Position numbers and translations under genes: made by a program. Positions 11,704-22,129 of a DNA stretch of 64,000 nt are shown here, piece by piece (positions within the stretch are counted from its first letter, which is position 1; every line of letters begins with the position of its first letter). The notes beneath the pieces were generated by a model, which saw nothing but the letters and a program-made list of their open reading frames with translations, did not search any database and had not been told where the DNA came from. The DNA is from Emergomyces orientalis (Eukaryota > Ascomycota > Eurotiomycetes > Onygenales > Ajellomycetaceae): contig MOWL01000046.1 in assembly GCA_002110485.1 (NCBI GenBank), positions 372,001 to 436,000 of the forward strand, written 5' to 3'.

Positions 11704-14700
11704 ATGTGGAAGCATCGAGCTTCGTCCAGGTCTGATTCCGCCCCGAAGGACAAGGACGAGACCTCTCATCGCCATCTATCCAGCCTTGGCCTATTTGGCC
11801 GTTCCAGAAGATCCTCGCGGCAAGGTGGGTTTTGGCTTTGGGGCTTTCTTTTCTTTCGTTTTTTCTCCGCTTATTTACCTCGTTTTTCTCGTTTTCTTTG
11901 CTTTTCTTTTCTGCTTGTTGCTTTTTTATGCATGGATATTACTACTGCTTCACCCCCCCTTCTCCCCTTTGACTTAACTTTGGCTTGACTTTCCTGTAAA
12001 CGCACCTCTCTATTACGTTTTTTCCAAAGTCAGTTCCTGTCTAGCATTGTCCCATTGCTGGCTACGCTCGAATTCATATATGCACCTTGCCGTCTGCTGA
12101 TCCGGTTACCCGCATTGCATTGCCTCTCTTTCTCCCCGCCACGGTCTGATCGTTGTTTGTTGTTTACCTACCTACCACTCGCCCTGCCCGATCAACCTGT
12201 CAATCTGTCAATCTGTCAATCTGTCAACCTGTCAACCTGTCAATCTGTTAATTTGTCAATCTGCCAATCAATTATCTACTGCTGCTTCATTCTTCTCGCA
12301 ATTGACAAAAGTAAGAAGGGTAAAAAATAAATAACTAAGCCACCACTACCATCTAGACCTCCCTTCGCAAGTCAACCGCTCTTATCGTCGACCAGAGTCA
12401 TCACAGTCAACCCTCTTACCCTCTATTCACGCCCCTCAGTACTCACCCTCCCAACCAGCTGCAGGAGAACGAAGCCACTCATCGCTGTCCCCGTTTCCGC
12501 GAACCCCGTCCAATTCGAATATCAGATCGTCGTCCAGACTGGTGTATCCTCCAGGCTACCGCGGGCAATCAAATCACTCCCAGGCGTCCTTCAACTCGCG
12601 ACCGGGCAGGCCGATGGCGGGTATGATGGACGTCGAACGGACGCGGCCACGAAGGGAGAGGACCTTTGTGGGTAGCGAATGCGCAGTCTGTGAAGAGCCG
12701 CTTGAACACACTCTTCGCGGAGAACGCATCCTCCAGTTCTCATGTGGCCACGTTTCTCATGAAGCATGCTTTTATGAGTTTATCAAAGAATTCGAATCGC
12801 AGTACTGCCCGACATGCAATGCACCCCTGGGTTTGGATAGTAATCGAGGGGGAAATGTGCTTGATTTAGGTAACTTTTTGTCCCTATTCTGGTGTCAGTT
12901 TTGATGTGGGAGGTGTGAGAAAAAAAAAATACTGACTGAGTTAACCAACCCCTTGTAGAGAAACTCTCTAATATTGTTCGGTCCGTATCTGTTAGCGATG
13001 TGTCTAGTCACAGGGGAAATCAGAATACTCCCACACCATGGGATATCAATGGTAGTCGTGGACATGAAGATAACATGTCCAGTTTGCGCGACAGCCGTGA
13101 TCCCCGCCGTCGTCACAGTAGAGATACCAATAGCCAACGCGAAAGAGTCGAGCGCCTAACAAGCCCCTCAACACGGCAACCGCATTCGCGCTCGGACAGT
13201 GGTACCACCGGAATTGCGTCCTCGGGTGACTATGGAGACGGCCAGCACCATAGTACCGGGAGGCGGCATGATTACGACGTACAGGCCATGGAATCCGACC
13301 TTAGCCCGCGCCCAGGCATCACTAAGAACCCGATACCCGCCCCAATCGTAACAGTGCGCAGCGAGTTCCCGACACTCAATCGATCACGGCAGCAACAGTC
13401 CTTGACTTGCCTGGTGACCGTTGAAGTTCCTGAGGGAAACTGGCATCCTGACGTGGAGGATTTACGTCATACGGCACAGATACCACCTCCCCGTAACGAG
13501 GAGCTTGTGAGCCTGCCAAACAAGCAGGCTGCGCGACCGCTGCCTGTTCCTTATGAAGCGCAAGAGGCCCTAGAGGAGATAACGGAGGACTTGCGCATTC
13601 GTGTCGATAACTGGCATGGTCTGGAATTCCAAAGGTATTTATATACAACTAATCAGATACGAAACGATGCTGCAGTCATTTTGTTTTCTTTCTTTCTTTC
13701 TTTTTCTTTGCTAACTCATTTCACAGGTTTGGAAAACTCAAGCTGCATGGGACCGTTCGTGTTGGCAAGGATCGGGCGTCGTGGCAGGAGCTGGATTGCT
13801 ACCTCTTCGCGGAGATGCTTATTTGCGTGAAGGAGAAGAAAAATGGACAGAACCAGTTTGAGGATCCGAGGACGAAACGGAAAATGACGAGGTGTACATT
13901 GAAGGGTTCTATTCTTATCAAGAAGCATTTGAAGGATGTGGAATCTGTGCCAGGTAATATATATACCCCTATATGTCCCCGAAACTAATGAATGCTGTTT
14001 TGGTATTAACGTCTCACAGAGGAACCCATTTTGACCCTTAATCTATCCGTCGCGGAGCTACCATGTTTCCACCTCCAATTCCAGAGTCGCAACCAGCTAG
14101 AGCTTTGGAGACGAGGTCTTCTTGACCTCCAAAATCCAGATTCCGCAGGAGGCCGAAACCCAGACTACGATATGGATAACTCCGGCACCGAGGAAGATGA
14201 CTATCGGACTCATAAAACAACCAAACGGGTTTCCTCTACGACTTCATCGTATGGGGCGGCAAAATCCAACAACACCGCATTGACCGATTACACCAATTCG
14301 ATCAGAGACACCTTACCTCCTAGCTTCCACGTCCCTCTCGATCTGGTCGTCGTCATCCCCGTTTCCTCATCCATGCAAGGGCTTAAAATCACCCTTCTTC
14401 GCGACACGCTCAGGTTCCTCGTACAGAATCTCGGCCCGCGCGATCGGATGGGGCTCGTTACGTTTGGTTCCAGTGGCGGAGGTGTGCCACTAGTTGGCAT
14501 GACTACCAAAACCTGGAACGGATGGGGAGCTATTCTTAATTCGATACGCCCTGTTGGACAAAAGAGCCTTCGCGCGGATGTCGTTGAAGGGGCGAATGTA
14601 GCCATGGATCTCCTCATGCAGCGGAAATCGAATAACCCAGTCTCGACCATTTTGCTGATTAGTGATTCGTCGACTTCTGAGCCGGAAAGTGTGGATTTTG

Positions 14701-16096
14701 TGGTTTCTCGTGCTGAGGCTGCGAAGTCAGTGACTAAAACGCCCTCCCCCACTGTTTGCATATTATGTTTTGTTAATCTGTACTGACATGCTTCTTTCAC
14801 TCAGGGTTGGAATCCACTCGTTTGGGTTGGGACTTACTCATAAGCCTGATACCATGATCGAATTATCCACCCGGACTAAGGCCTCGTACACCTACGTCAA
14901 GGACTGGATGATGCTTCGAGAGTGCGTCGCGGGATGTATGGGATCCCTGCAGACCACCTCTCATCAAAACGCCAAGCTCAAGCTGCGTCTACCTGAGGGC
15001 TCTCCAGCGAAGTTTGTAAAAATTAGCGGCGCTTTACATACCACCAAACGAGCAGCGGGACGAGATGCGGAGGCCGCGCTTGGCGATTTAAGGTTCGGTG
15101 ATAAACGAGGTAAGTCTGGAACAAAAGGAAGCTGGAGTTGATTTGTGTTATGCGTGACACTAACTTGATGGTTTAGATATTCTCGTCCAACTTGTCATTG
15201 CCCCTGATAACATGACACAAGAACATGTGCCTCAGGACCCTTGGGAGAGCATTGTTTCTGGCCTCGAAGCCCTTGGCGGGCCCCTCGACAGTGATGAGCA
15301 ACGCATCGTCAGTGTCGAAGAAGTCCCCCTTATCCAGGCTGATCTCACGTTTGGAGACATCCTTCGCGAAGGCCACTTGACGCATTCACCAAGACCGTCT
15401 CTGCTGGCCATTACCATGCTACCTTCTTCCCAGCGGTCCAAATCAGGAAGACCCCCCACCCCACAAATACCGCCTCACCCCTCCATCGTCCAACGCCGCA
15501 TGGAACTCCTTACCTCAGACATGCTCACACGAGCCCTCACCCTCGTCTCCCGCTCACAACAAGACCGCGCCCACCACCTCCTCGCAGAAACCCGCAGCAT
15601 CCTCAAGGGCCTCGGAAAAGGGGGCCTCCCCCCACTCCCCCCACCAGCCCAAAAATCTAACCTAGACACCGCAAGCGCCCACAGCTCCCCCAACTCCTCC
15701 TCCCCACGCTCCTCCGGGATCCCCGAAGGCAACAGCAACAGCGCCAACGCTTCCACCCCATCACCCAACAATCCCTCACCCAATTCCCCGTCCAACCCCC
15801 CCTCCGAAACCGCCACAATAACCCCGCCTGTCAACGCCGTTGACGGCGCCATAATCGCCGCCCTGGACTCCGACCTCGAAACCGCGCTCGAATGGATAAA
15901 CCACCCAGCCGTTTTCGGGCGCGACTCGCGCAAAGCAGTGCTGCAGGCCATTGGTGTTATCTCGTCGCAGAGGGCGTATACATTCCGCACGCCATCGGAG
16001 GCGCATTGGGCGGAGCGCGTTGCTGGGGTTAAGCGGTTGACGGAGCGGTCGAGGGAGTGGAGGGAGATTGGGGATGATTCGTTGGCAGAGGAGTAA
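11704..16096 (+). CDS. RING-H2 / PH / vWA protein of the Far1-Ste5 scaffold type
   Basis: Seven exons: 11704-11824, 12465-12869, 12959-13634, 13727-13953, 14020-14725, 14805-15109 and 15177-16096. All junctions are GT-AG and in phase, giving 1119 residues. Residues 113-158 form a RING-H2 finger (C113, C116, C134, H136, H139, C142, C155, C158). Residues about 400-516 read as a pleckstrin-homology domain (FGKLKLHGTVRVG to an ELWRRGLLDL helix). Residues about 580-770 form a von Willebrand A domain; its MIDAS site is degenerate (IPVSSSM instead of DxSxS). The tail is rich in Ser/Pro/Asn. RING-PH-vWA is the order known from yeast Far1 and Ste5, the mating-pathway scaffolds, so a role in pheromone/MAPK or G-beta signalling is likely by family but not shown. 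The first intron (640 bp) is far longer than the others (66-92 bp). Confidence 0.85.
12192..12263 (+). repeat. Nine-copy 8-bp tandem repeat in intron 1
   Basis: Nine head-to-tail copies of an 8-base unit, TCAAYCTG, with one diverged copy (TTAATTTG). It lies inside the 640-bp first intron of the RING-PH-vWA gene. Because 24 nt make eight codons, it looks like an 8-residue peptide repeat in one frame, but that frame is not part of the spliced protein. Confidence 0.9.
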
Positions 16097-17502
16097 GGAG
16101 GGGGAGATATGGGAGATATATGATGCTTTCCTTTTTTGATTTTTGATTTTTTTTTCTCCATGTTTTTGGTATAGACTTAAGTTTTTGGGGCTACTTTTGT
16201 TTGGTTATCTATTTGTTTTGGGCGGACCCTCGCGTGTGTGTGGTATCTTGTTTTTCCGTTTTTGGTCTTTTTTATTTTATTTTATTTTATTTTCCCTGAA
16301 ATATTTTTTCCGTGTTTGCTATTTACCATTCTGCCCGTTTATGTTTTTCTTTTTATGGATATATACCTATGAGCTGACCCCCTTGCTTTAACCCCTTACC
16401 GTCTCCTTCTTTCAGCGACCTTGTACCCTTCTCCTCAATGCGTGCTTGGTTTTCGTTCTCATTTTGCAATTTTGCCCCTTCCATTGCTTTTATTTACCCC
16501 TGTATCATAGCCCCCAATGTTTTTATGCCATTTCTCTTGCCTCTTTTCTTCTTTCCATTCAGATTCCAGATGAGGAATTTCTGTCATATACCATTATACA
16601 CCATTTTGCCCCTTGATCTATCTTTATGGGCCCCCGATTTTATGTTTATTTTCCTCCGCTGTTTGCTGTTTTACCTTTGGGGAAAATCTATTCTTTTGGA
16701 AAATTGGAAAAATTGGAAAATTGATGAAATGGTTTTGTGTGAAGGATGCCAATTGTTGATCATTTACTTTTATGTTCTCTCTTTGCTTTCCCCCCCCCCC
16801 TCCCCCTCCCCTTTTTTTTAAATTGATGTTTTGGTTTTCTTTAATACTTTTTTAGCCCTCTTTTTTTTGAATTGAAGAGAGCGGTACATGAATTTTATTT
16901 AAATAAATTTCTTGATTTATTTTTTTGTTGTATCTATCAGGTTATCCAACTGTATATATATATCTATCTGTATATGCACATGTTGTGATTGTGTTTGGCG
17001 TACATCTGCAGCCCGCCCCCCAAAATAACCCCCATTCCGCTTGGCTGCGTATGAGAGAACTGAGTTTAGTTCACTTCTTTTATTTTTGAAACTTTCATGA
17101 ATTCTATTAAACATGAGAATGTGAGCGGTTCATACTCATAACTCGTTGCATAATGTTTAACTGTCAAGTGTTCATACCTTCTCTGCCTCTAAAATGAAAA
17201 ATGAAAAAAAATAATTTATTGTTGTCACTGAGCAAGCAAAGTCAGTGGTTTTGAAGTTCGGGCGCATGGGCTTGTTTGTTATCCATGGGCAGACGCTGAA
17301 CAAAAAAGGGTTCAATGACGCACTGCGGGTTAGTCGGCTCCTGACAACCCCTTCATCCCCAAACTCTCTAAAGAGCTACAGCTAGCTTCCTTAACGCACT
17401 ATGCACAGGGCTAAGTTATAACATAATGGTTTCCTAGCAGAAGCCATAGACCAAGATTTAATTCAAAAAGGACATCAACTACGCTGCAGGGAAAAGAAAA
17501 AA
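16097..17502. other. T-rich 3' flank and spacer
   Basis: After the stop of the RING-PH-vWA gene about 750 bases are strikingly T- and C-rich on the plus strand (TTTTA repeats near 16270-16295, C/T runs at 16790-16811), then the composition relaxes toward Oma1. The hydrophobic open frames at 16143-16391 and 16438-16821 follow from the T bias alone. The stretch probably holds the 3' end of one gene and the promoter of the next. Confidence 0.6.
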
Positions 17503-19594
17503 ATGTGGCGTGCGCTTCACCACAGCGGGAGCAGGAGCTTCAGTCTCACCACTGTTGCTTCTGCTACGACCCTGTCGCAATCGTTATTCCGCTCCTCTGT
17601 CCCTGCCCGGTCTATATGTACTGTCCACGTTACGATAAAGAAATCTCTTAAAACTAATACGATATCGAATCTCCCTTCTATATCGTCGCGATGGCATTCC
17701 GCCCGCACCCCGGCTCCCAATCGTGCTCATTCGCGCCAGCTATCCTTTTACCCACGCTCTCGATTAAATCTTGCGCAGAGGGGGCTGTGGAATCCGCTAC
17801 ATATAGGTCGTCGACGGATAGCACCAGCATCGGACTCGTCGTCCGCGTCTGCGTATTATTATACCAGCAATACCCACCATCCCCTCACCAGCAGCAACCT
17901 CCGCTTCAAAACCCTAACCAACCACCACCAAGAGCAACAACAACAATCCCGCGCATTCTCTCGGTTACAAGGACAACAGCAAAGACGTGATGGGGAATAT
18001 ACATACCGGACTTTCGACGGGCGTGGTGGCGGATATGGAGGGGGCCCAGGATGGGGGTATAACCGCCTCATGCAGATTTGGGGCCAGTACCGGTATTTCC
18101 TTATCGGGGGCGGGACGGCGATGGCAGGGTTTTACGTGTGGAATTTGGATGTTGTCCCGGTTGGTTTTTAACCACCAAACTTCAGTTTTTACGAGTAGGC
18201 ATGCGTTGACACTCTTTCATTATGTACATGTGTAGATGACCGGCCGACGCCGCTTCAATTGCATCTCCAACGAGATGGAGATGCAATTTGGCCAACAGAC
18301 ATATGACATGATTTTGCAGGAATACCGGGGCCGATTCCTGCCAGAGTCGCATCAAATCGTCAGATATGTCGATGGCGTCTTTCGCAAGTTGATCTTGTCT
18401 GGCCAGCCGCAGCTGGGCGAGGAAGATGCGATGCTTAAGAAGCTGAACTGGAAGGTGCATGTTATCGATTCGCCGGAGATGAATGCGTTTGTGTTGCCGG
18501 GGTATGTATCACTAATTATCTCCATGGATTGTTTTGTTTTTAATTTTATGTATACTTATTACTTCTATCTCTTCGCAGTGGAAACGTCTTCGTCTTCACA
18601 GGTATATTGCCCATTTGCCGAGATAAAGACGGCCTCGCTGCGGTCCTGGGTCATGAGATCGCACACGTTCTCGCCCACCACCCCGCCGAGCGCATGAGTT
18701 CAAGTATCATAGTGATTATCGCGGCGCTGGCGGCGTCAATGCTGTTTGACGTGTCGCAAAACTTGTCGTCGACGATACTCAATTTGATGCTTGCTTTGCC
18801 GAATTCGAGGGCGCAGGAGGTTAGTGTTTTTATGTTTTCTACACATTATGGATGAGAGAGAGAGAGATTGGAGGTCTTCCTCTTTTGGTTTTGTATCGTC
18901 CCGTTTGCTAACAAATGGTCTTGTGATATTGCATAGTCGGAAGCGGATGAAATTGGTCTCAGTAAGTTCTCTTCCTGACCCGTACAAGCATATTACGTGG
19001 TATTATGGGGATTTACTAACCATGGTCTTCTGACAGTGATGATGGCAAAGAGCTGTTTTAAACCCAAAGCTGCGGCTGGACTGTACGTTTGTGTTTTTTA
19101 GTTTCTGTTTTCACAGCCAACATGTACAGGCTTATATCTACGGAGTTCGCTGACAAGTGGCCGGTTCTACAATAGCTGGGGCCGGATGCACAAGGCTGAA
19201 AAGGCCACCCCTCCCCAATTATTATCGACGCATCCTTCGGTGAGTTTTGTGGATAATACGTTCTTAGTGAATGATTGTATAGGACTGACGGAGTAATATG
19301 CAGAGCCGGAGGCGTATGGAGGCTATTCAGAAATGGTGAGTGTATTTTACAATTTTTCCCCGCCATTACTGTCCTTGAAGAGTATGCACTGGAGTTTGAT
19401 CCGTTGACGACAATATTACTCTTCTAGGCTCCCGCAAGCAAATACTGTGTATGATGATAGCGGATGCGGGGTTACAGGGCGATATGGTAGGTTAACTCTC
19501 ATTTTTTAATCATATCTTTTGAGTTTTAGAGTGACCACTGACGGGTTTGAGTGCAGCGGAGAGCTTTGGCCAAGTGATCGAGTCCTTTTGGTAG
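17503..19594 (+). CDS. oma1: Oma1 mitochondrial inner-membrane metallopeptidase
   Basis: Nine exons: 17503-18159, 18236-18501, 18579-18819, 18937-18961, 19037-19082, 19176-19239, 19304-19335, 19428-19486 and 19557-19594, giving 475 residues. The first about 100 residues are Ser/Arg-rich with few acids, a mitochondrial presequence. A hydrophobic stretch near 197-219 (FLIGGGTAMAGFYVW) and another after the active site are the likely membrane segments. HEIAH at residues 333-337 is the M48 zinc site, and the SEAD motif near 389-392 supplies the third ligand. NAFVLPGGNVFVFTG just before the active site is typical of Oma1. Oma1 cleaves inner-membrane proteins under stress (quality control, dynamin processing). 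The small exons around the SEAD motif make this gene easy to mis-annotate. Confidence 0.95.
18257..18288. repeat. 12-bp perfect inverted repeat at start of oma1 exon 2
   Basis: The arms AATTGCATCTCC and GGAGATGCAATT are perfect complements around an 8-base loop. It begins 21 bases after the intron 1 acceptor and lies within coding sequence. In the transcript it could form a hairpin next to the splice site. Confidence 0.85.
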
Positions 19595-19952
19595 AGAAGA
19601 GTGTGCGTGTAGTGGATGGATTGGACTACATCTATATATGAATGACATCTGTCATATTGTAACAATAATATGTATACATATGATATACATAGGAGTGAAA
19701 ATGAATACTTGACAGGAATCTCCCCTGGAGCTGTATTTGGCAGTTGTAATATTGGGTAATATTCGTATTCAGGGCTGTATCAAGACTGCAGTGCAAACAG
19801 AGCAAACTCATTGCCCACCTAAACCTGAGCTCACCAAATTCGGCAACCAGAGAAGCTTCAAACCAGACAAGACAAACATCGACCACCAACTCGATTCCTC
19901 TGCACCATAGACAGAGACAGAGGAGGAGACACATATACATATACATACAGCC
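19595..19952. promoter_or_regulatory. oma1-cct8 spacer, cct8 promoter
   Basis: The 358 bp between the oma1 stop and the cct8 start must hold the oma1 3' end and the cct8 promoter. AT-rich TATACATA-like motifs occur near 19670-19690, and a purine-rich leader with an ATACAT repeat precedes the cct8 ATG. No clear factor site was recognised. Confidence 0.4.
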
Positions 19953-22129
19953 ATGTCGTTGTCAATTCCCAGCGCCCCAAATGCTGGGCTGTTTAAGCAG
20001 GGTTATTCAAGGTACGCAAAATTACTAAATAGTGCTTCAAATTTGCCCCCCCCCTTCTCCCCGCTGCGACTTGGTATTGATATATCCCACCGGCACACCA
20101 CACACCACACCCATATTTCTTTTCTTCTTTTCCAGTTTCATTTTCACCCTCTTCTTCCTTTTATCCTTATTCATATAGTTTCTTTTTCCCTTGAATATCC
20201 AGCGGAAAAAACCAATCCAAAACCCAGGCCAATATCAATGTCTTCGAAACCAGCTTCCATGCCACCTTAACTAACCAAACTACCACCCCTCAGCCATGAC
20301 TCCGAAGACGGTGCGGTCCTCCGTAACATCGAAGCATGCCGTGCCATCGCGCAGACTGTACAAACCTCCCTGGGCCCAAACGGCCGCAACAAAATCGTCA
20401 TCAACCACTTGCAAAAGATGATCCTGACATCCGATGCTGCCACCATCTTGCGCGAGCTCGAGGTCGTACACCCGGCCGCCAAGCTGGTCGTTATGGCCAG
20501 CCAACAGCAGGAGGCGGAGATGGGCGATGCGACTAATTTGGTTATTGTGCTTACGGGAGAGTTGTTGAAGAAGGCGGAGGATTTACTGCGTATGGGGCTA
20601 AAGACGAGTGATATTGTGCTGGGGTATGAGAAGGCGCAGGGGATTGCGTTGAAATGCCTGGATGGTGGGTTTTCTTTTGATATTCCTCATTTTTTATGAT
20701 ATACGCCATGTTTTTTGTAGTGCTCTATTTTGGGGAGGGGGTCTGCTTGCTAACTCTTGGATTTTAAAAAATTTCTCTAGACCTCGAGGTGGATAGGCTA
20801 AAGGAGCTACGGTCTACGGCGGAGTTGAGCAAAGCAGTCAGAACTGTTATTGCGAGCAAACAGTCTGGGTCGGAAGATATACTTGCTCCACTTGTTGCAG
20901 AGGCAGTTTTGGCAGTTCTCCCCAAGAACCCAACGAATTTCAATGTGGATAATGTTCGAGTTGTCAAGATCATGGGAGGCAGCTTGGATCAATCACGAGT
21001 CGTCAAAGGAATGGTTTTCGGCCGTGAACCCGACGGAACCATAAAAAAGGCAAAAAAAGCCAAAGTTGGCGTTTTCAGCTGCCCCATCGATATTTCACAG
21101 ACAGAAACAAAAGGAACAGTCCTCCTGCATAACGCGAAGGAGATGCTGGATTTCACAAAGGGCGAAGAAGCACGTCTAGAAGCCGCAATCAAAGAACTGT
21201 ACGACTCCGGCGTCCGCGTCGTCGTCGCAGGTTCTACCATCGGCGAGCTGGCAATGCACTACCTCAACCGCTTCAACATCCTCGTCATCAAGGTTCTATC
21301 CAAATTCGAACTCCGCCGCCTCTGCCGTGTTGTCGGCGCCACACCACTTGCCCGCCTCGGTGCCCCCATGCCCGATGAAATGGGTACCATTGACGTGGTC
21401 GAGACGCTCGAGATTGGCGGTGACCGCGTGACAGTCTTCCGACAAGAGGACGCGGGCACCGTCACACGAACAGCAACCATTGTGTTGCGCGGCGCAACAC
21501 AGAACCACCTGGATGACGTCGAGCGCGCCATCGACGACGGCGTCAATGTTATCAAGGCAGTAACCAAGGACCCCCGCCTGGTTCCTGGCGCCGGCGCGAC
21601 GGAGATCCAACTTGTCGAACGCATCTCTGCCATCGCCGATAAGACCCCTGGACTCCCACAATATGCCATCCGCAAATATGCCGAGGCGTTCGAAGTCATC
21701 CCGCGCACGCTCGCTGAATCCGCCGGTCTAGATGCCACCGAGGTCCTATCCCGTCTCTACACCGCGCACCAGCAACACCGTCGATCGACTCCGGCAAGTA
21801 AGAAAAGACCTGCCAATGACGACGATGAGGACGACGACGAAAATGAAGAGGAAGAGGAAGAGGAGGAAGAATCGTCCGACAACGCCTCCTCTTCCGAAGA
21901 TGAGGAACCATACTGGACCACCGGCGTGGACTTACATGCATCTTCCCCAGCAGGAACCGTCAATGCAGTCGACGACGGGATCCTTGACCTACTCGTTTCG
22001 AAGGCGTGGGCTATTAGATTGGCGACGGAGGCGGCGCGGACGGTGTTGTCAGTTGATCAGATTATTGTGGCGAGGCAGGCGGGTGGCCCGAAGCCGCCAG
22101 GGCAGAATCCTAATTGGGATGAGGATTGA
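19953..22129 (+). CDS. cct8: CCT8, theta subunit of cytosolic chaperonin TRiC/CCT
   Basis: Three exons (19953-20011, 20294-20664, 20781-22129) encode 592 residues. The start MSLSIPSAPNAGLFKQG and the segments NKIVINHLQKMILTSDAATI and LVPGAGATEIQL identify the theta subunit, one of eight paralogues forming the ATP-driven ring that folds actin, tubulin and other proteins. Two oddities stand out. The conserved GDGTN nucleotide-binding motif reads GDATN (bases near 20523-20537). The C-terminal equatorial part carries an acidic Ser/Asp/Glu-rich insertion at residues about 476-523 (bases about 21776-21919), which makes the protein roughly 45 residues longer than usual theta subunits. Codon use and the long third exon show no other sign of damage, so the gene is probably functional. 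Confidence 0.95.

Noticed and set aside
15475..16161. 228-codon antisense frame under the C-terminal exon of the scaffold gene
   Set aside because: It mirrors a biased (Pro/Ser/Asn-rich) coding exon on the other strand and shows no domain. The sense frame is joined by good splice sites.
16143..16821. Two hydrophobic frames that look like membrane proteins
   Set aside because: They arise from T-rich DNA, which encodes Phe and Leu by default. There is no conserved motif or codon bias.
21259..21738. 159-codon antisense frame inside cct8
   Set aside because: A shadow of the conserved chaperonin exon with no similarity of its own.
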